Source: Paraburkholderia sp. BL10I2N1 (lineage in GTDB: Bacteria > Pseudomonadota > Gammaproteobacteria > Burkholderiales > Burkholderiaceae). From it: a stretch of 64,000 nt of DNA. The notes under the pieces are model-generated. The model had not been told where the DNA came from. It made no database searches and saw only the letters and a list, made by a program, of their open reading frames with translations. This document shows positions 16,275 through 26,320 of this stretch, piece by piece (within the stretch, counting starts at the first letter, position 1; every line of letters starts with the position of its first letter). Where the stretch lies: the NCBI RefSeq assembly GCF_004361815.1, contig NZ_SNWA01000001.1, forward strand, positions 3,410,001 through 3,474,000, written 5' to 3'. The position numbers and the translations under genes are program-made.

Positions 16275-19200
16275 TCAAACTCCCGCTTGCGCAGATGAGG
16301 AGGGCGGCGGGGACGGCTCGCGCTCATCCTTGCGCACCCTGAACGATGCCGCGTACAGCGCCGGCAAATAGAACAGCGTCAGCACGGTCGCGCTCGTAAT
16401 GCCGCCCATCAAGGCGGTCGCCATCGGTCCGAAGAAGTTGGAGCGCAGGAGCGGAATCAGCGCGAGCACGGCGGCGGCCGCCGTCAGCGTGATCGGCCGG
16501 AAGCGTCGCACGGTCGCGCCGACGATCGCATCGAAACGTTTCTGGCCGGCCGCGATGTCCTGCTCGATCTGATCGACGAGAATCACCGAGTTACGCATGA
16601 TGATGCCGAACATCGCAATCACACCGAGCATGGCGACGAAGCCGAACGGCTTGCCGAACAGCAGCAGGGTCGCGACCACGCCGATCAGTCCGAGCGGTGC
16701 CGTCAGCACCACCATCAGCACGCGCGCGAAGCTCTGCAACTGGATCATCAGCAAGGTCAGCACGGCGATGATCATGATCGGCATCTGCGCGTTGATCGAC
16801 GTCTGTCCTTTCGCGCTCTCCTCCACCGGGCCGCCGACTTCGATGCGGTAACCCACCGGCAGCGCCTCGCGGATCTGCGCGAGCGAGTGGTCGATGCTAT
16901 TGGTCACGTCGATACCCTGCGCACCGTTGGCGACGTCGGATTGCACGGTGATCGTAGGTTGCCGGTCGCGTTCCCAGATCACGCCGTACTCGAGGTCGTG
17001 GCGCAACTGGCCGAGTGTGCCGAGCGGCACCGGGCCGTTGGGCGTCGGCATCGCGAGCGTGATGATCTGCGCCGGATCGACGCGTTCACTTTTCGGCGCG
17101 CGCAGATCGACGCTGATGAGCTTGTCACGCTCACGGTATTGGGTGACCGTGTATCCGGAAAGCGTCATGGCAAGGAAGCTGGAGATATCTTCGGAACTCA
17201 CGCCGAGTTCGCGGGCCTTCTTCTGATCGACTTCGAAACGCACCGAACGCTCGGCGGGTTCGTCCCAGTCGAACTGGACATTCGCGGTGCGCGTGTCGGC
17301 GCGCATCATGGCCGCGACTTTTTCGGCAATCGAGCGGACCGTTGCGATGTCGTCGCCGCTCACGCGGAACTGCACCGGATAGCCGACCGGCGGGCCGTTT
17401 TCCAGCCGGGACAGGCGCGTGCGAATCGCCGGAAACCTGTTGCGCAGTTCGGGTGCGAGCCACCGTGCGAGTTTTTTCGCGGTCCTTGACCGATTTCGCG
17501 GTGATCACGAACTGCGCGAAATTCGGCTGCTGCAGTTGCTGATCGAGCGGCAGATAGAAGCGCGGCGCACCCGTGCCGACGAAGTTGACAGTGTGATCGA
17601 TCTCAGGCCGTCCTTCGAGCGCCTTTTCAAGCCGCTGCGCCTCGCGCAGCGTCGCATGGAACGACGCGCCTTCGGGCAGGCGCACGTCGACGAGCAGTTC
17701 CGGCCGGTCCGAACTCGGGAAGAACTGCTGCGGCACGAGCGTGAAGCCCGCGAGCGAGATGAGGAACAGCACGACGGTAATCGCGAGCACGACAAAACGT
17801 CGCTCGATGCACCAGCCGACCCAGCCGCGCAGCCGGCCATAGAAGCGCGTGTCGTAGATGTCCCCCAATGGGACTTCGTGCGGGGTGCCATGCTCGTGAT
17901 CGTGCGCTTCATGCGCGTGGTCCCCCGAAGGATGTTCTTTCGGAGTGCGCTTGCGCTCCGGCAGCATGTGATAGCCCAGCATCGGAATCAGCACGACGGC
18001 CGCAAGCCATGAAGCGATCAGCGCAATCGCGGAGACTTCGAATATCGAACGCGTGTATTCGCCGGTACTCGATTTGGCGAGCGCGATTGGCAGGAAGCCG
18101 GAGACGGTGACGAGCGTGCCCGTCAGCATCGGAAACGCCGTGCTGGTGTACGCGAATGCCGCGGCGCGTGTGCGATTCCAGCCCTGTTCGAGCTTCACGG
18201 CCATCATTTCGACGGCAATGATGGCGTCGTCGACAAGCAGACCCAGCGCAAGCACCAGGGTACCGAGCGACACCTTGTGCAGACCGATGTCGAACAGGTA
18301 CATGAAGAGCGCGGTCACGGCGAGCACGATCGGAATCGAGATCACGACCACCATTCCGGTGCGCAAGCCCAACGAAATCAGGCTCACGACGAGCACGATC
18401 GCAATCGCTTCGGCAACGGCTTCGAGGAAATCGTCCACCGACAGCGCGACCGCCTTCGGCATGCTCGACACTTCGACGAGCTTGAGCCCCGCCGGCAGAT
18501 GCGCGCGCAATACGGCGGTCTGCTGGTCGAGCGCCTTGCCAAGGCGGATCACGTCTCCGCCTGGCTGCATGGTCACGCCGATGCCCAGCACCGCGCTGCC
18601 ACCGAAACGCATCTGCGTGACGGGCGGGTCGTCATAGCCACGCCTGATCGTCGCGATATCGCCGAGACGGAACGAGCGGTTGTTGATGCGGATCAGCGTA
18701 TCGGCGAGTGCATTCACATCGTTTAACTGGCCGGTGGGGCGGACGAACACGCGGTCGTCGGCGGTCGTCAACGTGCCTGATGGCGACACGGCGTTCTGCG
18801 AGTTGACGGCCTGTGCGAGCTGTTGCGGCGTGATGCCAAGGCGCGTCAGCTGGGTGTTCGAAATCTCGACGTAGATGTGCTGGTCCGGATCGCCGAAATA
18901 ATCGACCTTGCCGACACCCGGCACACGCAGCAGCACCGTGCGTAACTGGTCCGCGTAGTCGTGCAGTTGCGCGGGCGAAAAGCCGTCACCTTCGAGTGTG
19001 TAGATGTTCGTGTAGACGTCGCCGAACTCGTCGTTGAAGAACGGCCCCTGAATGCCGGGCGGCAGCGTCGCGGCAATGTCACCGACTTTCTTGCGGACCT
19101 GGTACCAGGTCTCCGGCACGTCCTTCACGGGTGCGGAGTCCTTCATCGTGAAGAACATCAGCGATTCGCCCGGGCGCGAATAGCTGCGGACGAAATCGAT

Positions 19201-19488
19201 AGACGGGGTTTCCTGCAACTTGCGGCCGATGCGGTCGGTGAGCTGTTCCTGCACCTGGCGCGCGGTGGCGCCTGGCCAGAACGTGCGGATCACCATTACG
19301 CGAAACGTGAACGGCGGGTCTTCGGATTGCGCGAGCCGCGTGTAGGCGAGGATGCCGAAGGCAGTCGACAGGACGATCAGGAACACGACCAGTGCCTGAT
19401 GGCGCAGCGCCCAGGCGGACAGATTAAAACGGCCTTCCTCCAGGCGGGCTTCGCGTTCGGCATCACGTGTGGCGTCGGAAGTGCTCAT
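16275..19488 (-). pseudogene. RND efflux inner-membrane transporter, interrupted by a one-base frameshift
   Basis: Proton-driven efflux pump that would be about 1,070 residues, normal for the family. The N-terminal part is intact to about residue 670, with TM4 carrying the proton-relay aspartates (LVLALGLLVDDAII) and a His-rich loop (HAHEAHDHEHGTPHE) near residue 520. At a run of six A on the coding strand (T 17472-17477) the frame is lost; removing one A restores VKDREKLARWLAPELRNR and leads into the rest of the pump, which is intact to its stop. This is either a real mutation, a sequencing error in a homopolymer, or a slippage site. The sequence resembles the TriC/MdtB-like branch more than MexB. 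Substrate unknown. Confidence 0.85.
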
Positions 19489-20672
19489 GACGCAAAGTCC
19501 TCGGGATGAAGCGGCGCGATGACCCGGACCTTCTCGCCGGCCGCTACCGTGTGAACGCCTTGCAGCACGACACGTTCGCCGTCCTTCAGCCCTTCGGAGA
19601 CTGCAATCGTGCGCTCGTTATAGCGCGTGACCTGGATGCGGCGCAGTTCGAGCGTGTCGTCCGCGCGCACGATCCACAGCGCGGGCGCGTTGCCTTCGTG
19701 AAAGAGGGCGGTCGCGGGCACCACGAACGAACTGGACGCGCCGCGGGCGGCGTTATCGCGGGCTAACGACACGCTCGCGGTCATGCCGAGGCGCACGTCG
19801 GGCCCGGCGTTCTCGAGCGTGAGTCGCGCGCGGAACGTGCGGCTTTGCGGATCGGCGGCCGGCGACAGTTCGCGCACGCGCGCCGTGAAGCTGCGGCCCG
19901 ACAGCGCCGGCAACGTGACCTTCGCGATCTGCCCGACGGCAAGCGTTGCGAGCGCGCTTTCGGGCACGTCGCAGATCACGTCGACGTCGCCCGTCCACGC
20001 GAGGTTGTAGACCGACTGGCCGGCCGACACGTTCTGGCCGGTGTCCGCCTGTTCAGCGGTGATGACGCCGGTGTGATCGGAGACGAGCGTCGTGTACTGC
20101 AGCTGGTTTCGGGCGAGCGCCGCCTGTTGATCGGCCTGATCGCGCTGCGCAGCCGCGGACGCGTACGCGTCGGTCGTCTGTTCGAACTGGGCCTGGGAGA
20201 TCAGGTTGTCGTGCAGCTGGGCGCGATCGCGGTCGAGCTGCTGTCTCGCGAAGACGAGCCGATGCTGGGCGGCGTCGAGCGCCGCCTGGGCGCTTGCAGC
20301 GTTCTTCTGCGCATCGGCCGGATCGAGGCGGGCGACGACCTCGCCGCTCTTTACCGTATCGCCAAGCCGCACGCGCCGCTCGATGATCTTGCCCGCGACG
20401 CGGAATGACAGCGGCGTCGCGTAACGCGCCTCGACTTCGCCGGGCAGGGCCGAGGCGACCGGCTGGCCGTCCGGATGCACCGCGACCGCGACGACGGGGC
20501 CGGGCACGGGGGCGGCCGGTTCTTTCGGGTGGCACGCGCTGAGCAGCATGACGCCGCTCAGTGCTGCGACGAGGGTGGCGGTGCGCAAGGGAGCGACGCC
20601 TGCGCGCCGACGGGACGGCGGACGCGCTGGAAGCTGCGCGCTAGAGCCAGGATTGAAACCGGGACGATTCAC
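19485..20672 (-). CDS. RND efflux periplasmic adaptor lipoprotein
   Basis: Membrane-fusion subunit linking pump and channel, about 395 residues. The signal peptide ends in a lipobox (LLSAC). Barrel-sandwich (lipoyl-like) halves, a coiled-coil hairpin (AQAALDAAQHRLVFARQQLD) and a beta-barrel domain follow. I chose the GTG preceded by GGGG (first residues after Met: NRPGFNPGSS); the open frame continues some 40 residues upstream into low-complexity sequence that would displace the signal peptide. Its stop overlaps the pump start by four bases. First gene of the operon; the divergent TetR gene is the likely regulator. Confidence 0.88.
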   Translation of the reverse strand: MNRPGFNPGSSAQLPARPPSRRRAGVAPLRTATLVAALSGVMLLSACHPKEPAAPVPGPVVAVAVHPDGQPVASALPGEVEARYATPLSFRVAGKIIERRVRLGDTVKSGEVVARLDPADAQKNAASAQAALDAAQHRLVFARQQLDRDRAQLHDNLISQAQFEQTTDAYASAAAQRDQADQQAALARNQLQYTTLVSDHTGVITAEQADTGQNVSAGQSVYNLAWTGDVDVICDVPESALATLAVGQIAKVTLPALSGRSFTARVRELSPAADPQSRTFRARLTLENAGPDVRLGMTASVSLARDNAARGASSSFVVPATALFHEGNAPALWIVRADDTLELRRIQVTRYNERTIAVSEGLKDGERVVLQGVHTVAAGEKVRVIAPLHPEDFAS

Positions 20673-20832
20673 GATAACCCCAATGCGAGTGCGGCGAACG
20701 AAGGCTGCAGACGAAGGCTGAAACGAAGGCTGCAAACGGATGCGACAGACCGCGGCAGCGGCTGGCGCATGCACCCCGGTGCGGCAAAAAATCTGCACGT
20801 CACCCTTGCTTCAGATTGATGGCCGGATTCTA

Positions 20833-20846
20833 ATACATACCTGTAT
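20833..20846. promoter_or_regulatory. Candidate TetR-family operator
   Basis: ATACATACCTGTAT is an inverted repeat (ATACA/TGTAT around TACC) between the adaptor gene and the divergent TetR gene. AcrR-type repressors of RND pumps bind similar TACAT-rich palindromes. Its midpoint is about 55 bases from the TetR start. Confidence 0.6.
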
Positions 20847-20893
20847 CTGAATGCAAAGATGAATCGACCCATTCTGGATGCTAGACTTCGCTC

Positions 20894-21511
20894 ATGAGAC
20901 GAAAACGCCTTACCCGCGAACAGAGCAAGGACCAGACGCGCGAGCGTCTGCTTGACGCTGCGCTCGCCATATTCATGAAGAAGGGATTCGTCGCGACGAG
21001 CGTCGAGGACATTGCCGGCGCGGCGGGGTACACGCGTGGCGCGTTCTATTCGAACTTCCGCAGCAAGCCGGAGCTGTTCCTGGAGCTGTTGCGGCGGGAT
21101 CACGAAGCGATGCAGGCCGATCTGCATGCCATCTTTGAAGGTGACGCGTCGCGCGAGGAAATGGAAGCACGCGTGCTGACCTACTACAGCCGGATGCCGA
21201 TGGATAACAAATGCTTCCTGTTGTGGGTCGAAGCGAAGCTGCTCGCCGCCCGTGACGCCCGCTTCCGGACCAGATTCAACGCGTTCATGCGGGAAAAGCT
21301 CGAACAGCTGGCCGCATACATCCGCGAATTTTCCGAGCGGGCCGGCACGCCGCTGGCGTTGCCCGCTGAAAATCTCGCCACCGGCCTGATGGGCTTGTGC
21401 GACGGCGTGCAGTTCCTCCACACGGCTGATCCGCAAAACGTCGGCGACAGCGCGGCGCAGGCGGTGCTGGCAGCGTTTTTCGCGAGAGTGGTGTTCGGCC
21501 GCGATGCCTGA
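20894..21511 (+). CDS. TetR/AcrR-family transcriptional repressor of the efflux operon
   Basis: DNA-binding repressor of 205 residues. The N-terminal helix-turn-helix is standard: RERLLDAALAIFMKKGFVAT, then SVEDIAGAAGYTRGAFYSNF and RSKPELFLELL. The C-terminal ligand domain is of AcrR-like length. It is transcribed away from the adaptor-pump-channel operon, with a palindrome between them, so autoregulation and repression of the pump are inferred. Ligands would probably be pump substrates. Confidence 0.9.
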   Translation: MRRKRLTREQSKDQTRERLLDAALAIFMKKGFVATSVEDIAGAAGYTRGAFYSNFRSKPELFLELLRRDHEAMQADLHAIFEGDASREEMEARVLTYYSRMPMDNKCFLLWVEAKLLAARDARFRTRFNAFMREKLEQLAAYIREFSERAGTPLALPAENLATGLMGLCDGVQFLHTADPQNVGDSAAQAVLAAFFARVVFGRDA

Positions 21512-21683
21512 CAGCAGCGGCGTCGCCGGGCAACAAGTACCCGGCCGGCGGCGCCCTTGCGCGCCAGAATTTCTTCTCCTGCCCTACAATCGAAACGGAT
21601 CGATTCACTCAGTCGATCCGGCTTGACGCTGGCAGGATGTCCTGCCCTCATACGCCTGGTTATTCCCTCGCATAGGAGCTTTT

Positions 21684-21818
21684 ATGACACGGCTCATCGC
21701 TCTCGTTATGGTTTGGGGTGCAGTTTTTCTGGCCGGTTGCAATACCATCGCCGGCGCGGGGGAAGATCTATCGAAGGGTGGTCAGGCGATCACGAATAGC
21801 GCTGAAAAGGCGAAGTAG
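21684..21818 (+). CDS. ecn: Entericidin A/B family small lipoprotein
   Basis: A 44-residue lipoprotein. The sequence starts MTRLIALVMVWGAVFLAGCN, where LAGC is the lipobox, and the mature part (NTIAGAGEDLSKGGQAITNS) carries the Asn-Thr-x-x-G-x-G-x-D and GG-x-A signatures of entericidins. AGGAG stands six bases before the ATG. Entericidins are small envelope lipoproteins linked to stress and stationary phase; both toxin-like and antidote-like members exist and I cannot say which this is. It stands alone. Confidence 0.85.
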   Translation: MTRLIALVMVWGAVFLAGCNTIAGAGEDLSKGGQAITNSAEKAK

Positions 21819-21851
21819 CGCCGAACGCACGGCGGCTTCGCGTGCAATGCC

Positions 21852-21895
21852 GCCATGTGGTTGCCATGTGGTTGCCATGTGGTTGCCATGTGGTT
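21852..21895 (+). repeat. Tandem repeat, four copies of GCCATGTGGTT
   Basis: Four perfect, adjacent copies of an 11-base unit in the gap after the entericidin gene. The unit length is not a multiple of three and no gene crosses it. Copy number is likely to vary between strains. Confidence 0.9.
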
Positions 21896-22000
21896 ACCCC
21901 GTTCACGCCGCGTCGCGATGTTCGACGTGAGGATCGTGTAGCAAAGCCTGCCGGGAAGCGGCCGATCAGGCTACCGTGACGCGGCTCGATATCCGCGCTT

Positions 22001-22231
22001 TCACGTCCCGAGCCCGGGCCCGAAGTTGCTGCCGATGAGCGGGGTGACGGACGCGATATCGGCGTAATCCTGCTCCGGCAAGCCGTCGAGCATCGCCAGC
22101 ACCTCGTTGCTCGCGCCGGCATTACGCGCGGCGTTGACTAGCGCGTCCTTGTTGGCGGGCCAGGAAATGGTCTGCAGGATATCGCTGATCTGCAGATCGA
22201 TCGACTCGTCGGGAATGGGCGTTCCGGTCAT
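22001..22231 (-). CDS. Small DUF2795-like protein
   Basis: A 76-residue soluble protein. The sequence LQISDILQTISWPANKDALV followed by NAARNAGASNEVLAMLDGLP matches my memory of the DUF2795 family, small acidic proteins of unknown role common in proteobacteria and actinobacteria. I start at MTGTPIPDES because AAGGA precedes it; the frame is open 16 codons further upstream. It is followed on the same strand by nothing close, so it is probably monocistronic. Confidence 0.7.
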   Translation of the reverse strand: MTGTPIPDESIDLQISDILQTISWPANKDALVNAARNAGASNEVLAMLDGLPEQDYADIASVTPLIGSNFGPGLGT

Positions 22232-22297
22232 GCGAGCGTTCCTTGTTATGACTGTTTTGCTGCGGTGCGCGAACCGCATGACGGTCCTGCAGGCGCT

Positions 22298-22558
22298 TCA
22301 GGTTTGCAGATGTTCATTCGGCGCCATAAAGCGGCGATTCAGATGTCGGGATTTCGGCAAGGCAATGAATTGCCAGCGCTGCGGCTGCTGGTCGTCTACG
22401 GCGGGGACATCCGGCGCCGCGGGCGCGACGGGCGCCGCTTCGGCGCGCAAGGCGGCTTGTACCGGACGGTCCAGCGTGCTGTCGTACGCGGTATGGACCG
22501 GCGCGGCAAAGCATGAAGCTGACAGCGTCACCATCGTCAACAGAGTCGAGGTTCTCAT
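22298..22558 (-). CDS. Small exported hypothetical protein
   Basis: An 86-residue protein with a signal peptide (MRTSTLLTMVTLSASCFAAP), preceded by GGAG at eight bases. The mature part is Ala/Pro-rich with an Arg-containing C-terminus (FIALPKSRHLNRRFMAPNEH). I do not recognise a family. The Cys at residue 17 is not in a convincing lipobox. It is probably periplasmic. Confidence 0.55.
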   Translation of the reverse strand: MRTSTLLTMVTLSASCFAAPVHTAYDSTLDRPVQAALRAEAAPVAPAAPDVPAVDDQQPQRWQFIALPKSRHLNRRFMAPNEHLQT

Positions 22559-22908
22559 CGCACGAACTCCTTTGCTTACGCAGCACCGGGGCTGCAGCAA
22601 ATGCCGTGCCATTTCTTCATCCTGCAGCAGGCTGCCCACGAGGCGCGGATCGCTGACGCAGCGTGCATCCTGGTATCTTACGACGCAAACCGGACGCGTG
22701 CTGCAACAGAAGCGACAAAGAAATAGTCAGTTTTGCAATAATCGCGGGCTCCGTCTGTGTTTTTCGGTGCGAGCGGTCCTGCTCGCGCCTGCGAGCAACG
22801 CGATAGATGAGGCAAACGTAGAGGGCGAGATGGATGACTGGACCCACCCCGGCCGAAAGACGACCGGCCAGCCGGTCAATTCGTCTGGCGATTTAGCGCG
22901 CGAGCCGG
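22559..22908. other. Intergenic region, no gene seen
   Basis: About 350 bases between the small exported protein and the C45-family hydrolase, both on the minus strand. I see no convincing ORF, repeat or RNA here; it should hold the promoter of the small exported protein gene. Confidence 0.4.
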
Positions 22909-24246
22909 TCAGCGCAACACGCTGAACTCGGTCCACGGCCACGATGGCCGGTCGTGCATATAGCCGTTCAGCCAGTTCCACTGCGGATGGCGTTTCATGA
23001 ACGCCTGCGCATCGAACGGCCGGCCGCATGGATGGCCCCAGCGCGCCCAGAACGTGAGATCACGGGCCATTTCGCTGTCGACCACCTTGCCGTCGTTCGC
23101 ACCCCACGGATTGAAGGGCCCCTGGTCCGAGCCGCCGAAGCGGGCATCGTCGAGTTCGAGATGCCCGCAGATCGTGCGTGAACAGGGGTTGTCGTTGCGA
23201 TCCAGATAGACATCGTGATGGTCGGCGATCATTTCCTTCGCCACGTCGATATCGATCTTGCCGTGATGCTGCTCCGCCAGTTGCATGAAGCGCAGTCGCC
23301 GGGCGCCGTTCTTGCGTACGTCGGTGTAATCCTCGCCTTCGCCCACGCATTCCTGGTTGCGGATCTTCAGATCGGTTGCCGTGTTGTAGCCGCTGTAAAA
23401 ACCGTTCTTCGTGCTCTCGAAACCCGAGTAGTGAAGACCCAGTTCGTAGCGCGCAATCTCGCCGTTTTTCACGTCGCCGAGCAGCCAGCTGTTCGCATAG
23501 CCGCCGTTGTTCGCAACCGCAAACATCTCGCACCATTCGCCGATGCTGTTCGCGTATTGCGACGCGCGCCGCGAGCGGTAGAACTCCGGCGCGCCTGCCG
23601 CGTTATAGCCCACGAAGTTGGAGATCGTCGTCTCGGTGACCATCAGGCCCGCCGACGTGACCCAGAAATCGGTGAGGCTCGAAATGCAGCCCGGCAGCCC
23701 CTGCATCAGGATCCGGTGGCCGGAGTCTGGGACGATGTCGAATACCACGTTGAAGGCGTCGCCCGCCGCGTAGCGATCCCACGAGTTGTGCGCCATGACG
23801 ATGCGGCCGTCGCGCGTTGCGTTGCCGGTCGCGATGAAGGCGCTGCAATGATGGCCGCGCCGGCCGCGCCACGGTTTCACGCCGAGGCGCGGTTGCGTTT
23901 GCGATGCGTGGGTCGGCCACCAGCTTTGCAGCAGGTCCATGTAGCCGTTCCACGCGAGCACTTCGGCGAACGGCAGTTTTGCACCGTCGGCGATGCCCTG
24001 GATTTCGTCGGCAAATTCCGTGTCGAGTCTGGGCGCGAACTGCACGACGGCTGCATTGACGAAGGTATCGAAGTCTTCGCCCGTGTCCCACTTCGCCAGG
24101 TAACGTGCTGTCTTGATCGCATTGCGGATTTCCGCTGCAAGCAACTGGCCGTGCTGTTCGCCGCGGTCGTAGGGCTCACCTTCGATATGGACGAAGATCC
24201 ATCCGGCGTGGTCGCGACGTACGGCATCGATGGACGGTTCGCTCAT
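22909..24246 (-). CDS. C45-family/phospholipase B-like autoproteolytic hydrolase
   Basis: Ntn-type hydrolase of 445 residues. Residues 131-140 (GHHCSAFIAT) carry Cys134, the likely nucleophile exposed by self-cleavage, followed by DGRIVMAHNSWD, the conserved region of acyl-CoA:6-aminopenicillanate acyltransferase and phospholipase B-like proteins. It cleaves or transfers acyl groups on an amide or ester; the substrate is unknown. No signal peptide is visible, so it is probably cytoplasmic. It has its own upstream region containing a 12-base imperfect tandem repeat. Confidence 0.75.
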   Translation of the reverse strand: MSEPSIDAVRRDHAGWIFVHIEGEPYDRGEQHGQLLAAEIRNAIKTARYLAKWDTGEDFDTFVNAAVVQFAPRLDTEFADEIQGIADGAKLPFAEVLAWNGYMDLLQSWWPTHASQTQPRLGVKPWRGRRGHHCSAFIATGNATRDGRIVMAHNSWDRYAAGDAFNVVFDIVPDSGHRILMQGLPGCISSLTDFWVTSAGLMVTETTISNFVGYNAAGAPEFYRSRRASQYANSIGEWCEMFAVANNGGYANSWLLGDVKNGEIARYELGLHYSGFESTKNGFYSGYNTATDLKIRNQECVGEGEDYTDVRKNGARRLRFMQLAEQHHGKIDIDVAKEMIADHHDVYLDRNDNPCSRTICGHLELDDARFGGSDQGPFNPWGANDGKVVDSEMARDLTFWARWGHPCGRPFDAQAFMKRHPQWNWLNGYMHDRPSWPWTEFSVLR

Positions 24247-24283
24247 CTTCGCTCCGGCTCGAAAGGGTGGCTGCGCGATTGAC

Positions 24284-24319
24284 TCATTGCGCCGCTCGTT
24301 GCGCCGCTCATTGCGGTGG
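24284..24319. repeat. Short imperfect tandem repeat (12-base unit, three copies)
   Basis: Units TCATTGCGCCGC, TCGTTGCGCCGC and TCATTGCGGTGG are adjacent in the leader of the hydrolase gene. The third copy has diverged. Possible phase-variable or regulatory spacing element; could also be chance. Confidence 0.5.
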
Positions 24320-24453
24320 ATACTCAGGCGCAGTGCGGCTCGCGGCTCGTTTCACTATAGAAATATGCCACGCTTTTCCGGCCGACGCATGCGGGTATCA
24401 CGCACTTCGTTCGCTGGGCCGCAGTGTGTTATACGGCCCGCCCGGGGAGACGC

Positions 24454-26187
24454 TCAACGCGCCAGATTCATCCGGAAATAGGCATCCAGCAGCGACGTTT
24501 TATAGACCACGCCAGCGAGCGTCGGACAGCTCGCGCTTTCGACGACCGGCAGACGTTCACCCTGAAACGCCATGAAATGCTGCAGTGCGACACCGAGCGA
24601 CATGTCCGGCGTCAGCACGTCGAAGTGCGACTGGAGATAGTGGGCGGCAGTGCGGTTCGACGTGTCCTGTTTGTCGAGCAGGTCCGACGTAATGTCCTTC
24701 AGTGCGACGACGCCGAGAAAGCAGCCCTCGTCGTCGATCACGTAGAGGTACTTCACCGGATATTCGAGGAACACGCGTGTCATGTCGTGTACGGTCGCGT
24801 TGAGCGGCACGATTGTCTCGGCTGGCCGGATGAGTTCGCGCATCTGGGTCGCGCGCAGGCGCAGGCGCTCCTGTTCTTCGCGATTGCGATGCAGCGTGAT
24901 CTCGTACATCGATGTCTTCGCGATCGCGCGCGCCACGAAGTACGCCACCACGCATGAGAGCATCAGCGGCAGGACGACCTGATAGCTGAGCGTCATTTCG
25001 AAGATCATCATGATCGCCATCAGCGGCGCCTGAGTGGCCCCCGCGAGGAATGCGCCCATGCCGACCATCGCATACGCAAAGGGCGCCGAGGTGCCGTGCG
25101 GCCACAGGGTGTGCATCCCTTGACCAAATAGCGAGCCAAGCGTCGCCCCGACAAAGAGCGTCGGCGTGAATACTCCACCAACCGCGCCGGAGCCGACCGT
25201 CGCTGCGGTGGCGGCCACCTTGAACACCAGCACGAGGACGAGCGCGATCCAGGTCCACGGCGAATGCAGGATCGAGTTCACGACGCTATAGCCGTTGCCC
25301 CACACCTCCGGCTCCCAAACCGACAGCACGCCAACGATCAAACCGCCCAGCGCAAGCCGCACGGGCAGCGGTAGCGGCAGCTTGCGAAAACCCGCTTTCG
25401 ACACATCGAGGAGCCGCAGGAACTGCGGTGCCGCGGCGCCGCACAGGATGCCGAGCCCGACGAAGAGCAGCACTTCGATGCCCGCGACGGGCGGAAACTC
25501 CGGCATTTCATACGGCGGCTTGTAGCCAGCGAACTCGCGCATCGTGATGTTCGCGACTACCGATGCCACCACCACTGGCCCGAAACTTTCCATCTTGATC
25601 GAGCCGAGCACGATCTCGGTCACGAAGAACGCGCCCGCAATCGGCGCGCTGTACGCGGAGGTAATGCCCGCAGCCGCGCCGCACGCGACGAGCAGACGCA
25701 AACGTGCTGGATCGAAATGCACCCAGCGTCCGATGAGCGACGCGCACAACGCGGCCAGTTGCACCATTGGGCCTTCGCGGCCGATCGAGCCGCCGCTCGC
25801 AATCGTGAACAGCGACGAGACGCTGCGCCAGAAGCTCTGGCGCACCGGCACCACACCGTCACCGATCGCGACGGCTTCCATGTAGTCGGTGTGATTGTTC
25901 CTGTCGGCAAAGCGCCGCGAGACCAGCAGCAGGAAGCCGGCGACCAGGCCGCCCGCGGCGGGCAGCCAGATGCGCACGGTCCATGGCAGTCGCCGCGCCA
26001 TCTCGACGAAGCTGCCCGATTCGCCGGAAATGATCCGCTGCAGCAGGGCGATCGCCTCGCGAAACGCAATCGTAGCGAATGCGCCCGCGATGCCGACCAC
26101 CACCGACCAGATCAGCATCGTGTGGGCATCGGACAGGCGGAACAGCTCTTGTGCGCGCGTGCGCAGCTTCAGCAGGAATGAAAGCAC
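24454..26187 (-). CDS. ClC-family chloride channel/antiporter with CBS domains
   Basis: Inner-membrane anion transporter of about 577 residues. The selectivity-filter region is visible as GGSIGREGPMVQ, whose Glu is the gating residue, and GGVFTPTLFVGATLG. Two C-terminal CBS domains (from about MRELIRPAETIVPLNATVHD) probably sense nucleotides. The start is uncertain: I chose a GTG (LSFLLKLRTRAQELF follows), because the longer open frame runs into the GST gene and encodes non-family sequence. Upstream on the same strand is the GST gene, 133 bases away. Confidence 0.85.
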   Translation of the reverse strand: MLSFLLKLRTRAQELFRLSDAHTMLIWSVVVGIAGAFATIAFREAIALLQRIISGESGSFVEMARRLPWTVRIWLPAAGGLVAGFLLLVSRRFADRNNHTDYMEAVAIGDGVVPVRQSFWRSVSSLFTIASGGSIGREGPMVQLAALCASLIGRWVHFDPARLRLLVACGAAAGITSAYSAPIAGAFFVTEIVLGSIKMESFGPVVVASVVANITMREFAGYKPPYEMPEFPPVAGIEVLLFVGLGILCGAAAPQFLRLLDVSKAGFRKLPLPLPVRLALGGLIVGVLSVWEPEVWGNGYSVVNSILHSPWTWIALVLVLVFKVAATAATVGSGAVGGVFTPTLFVGATLGSLFGQGMHTLWPHGTSAPFAYAMVGMGAFLAGATQAPLMAIMMIFEMTLSYQVVLPLMLSCVVAYFVARAIAKTSMYEITLHRNREEQERLRLRATQMRELIRPAETIVPLNATVHDMTRVFLEYPVKYLYVIDDEGCFLGVVALKDITSDLLDKQDTSNRTAAHYLQSHFDVLTPDMSLGVALQHFMAFQGERLPVVESASCPTLAGVVYKTSLLDAYFRMNLAR

Positions 26188-26320
26188 GTAGGAAGCAGGG
26201 AACGTGAGGAGTGGTGGCTCGGGCGCAAGAATAGCACTGCGGCGCGCGCCTGAGACGCGCGCATCAGGAATCCGTTCACTGGCGCGGGGTGAAGCACGCC
26301 TCGCTCTGCGCGGGTTGCCT

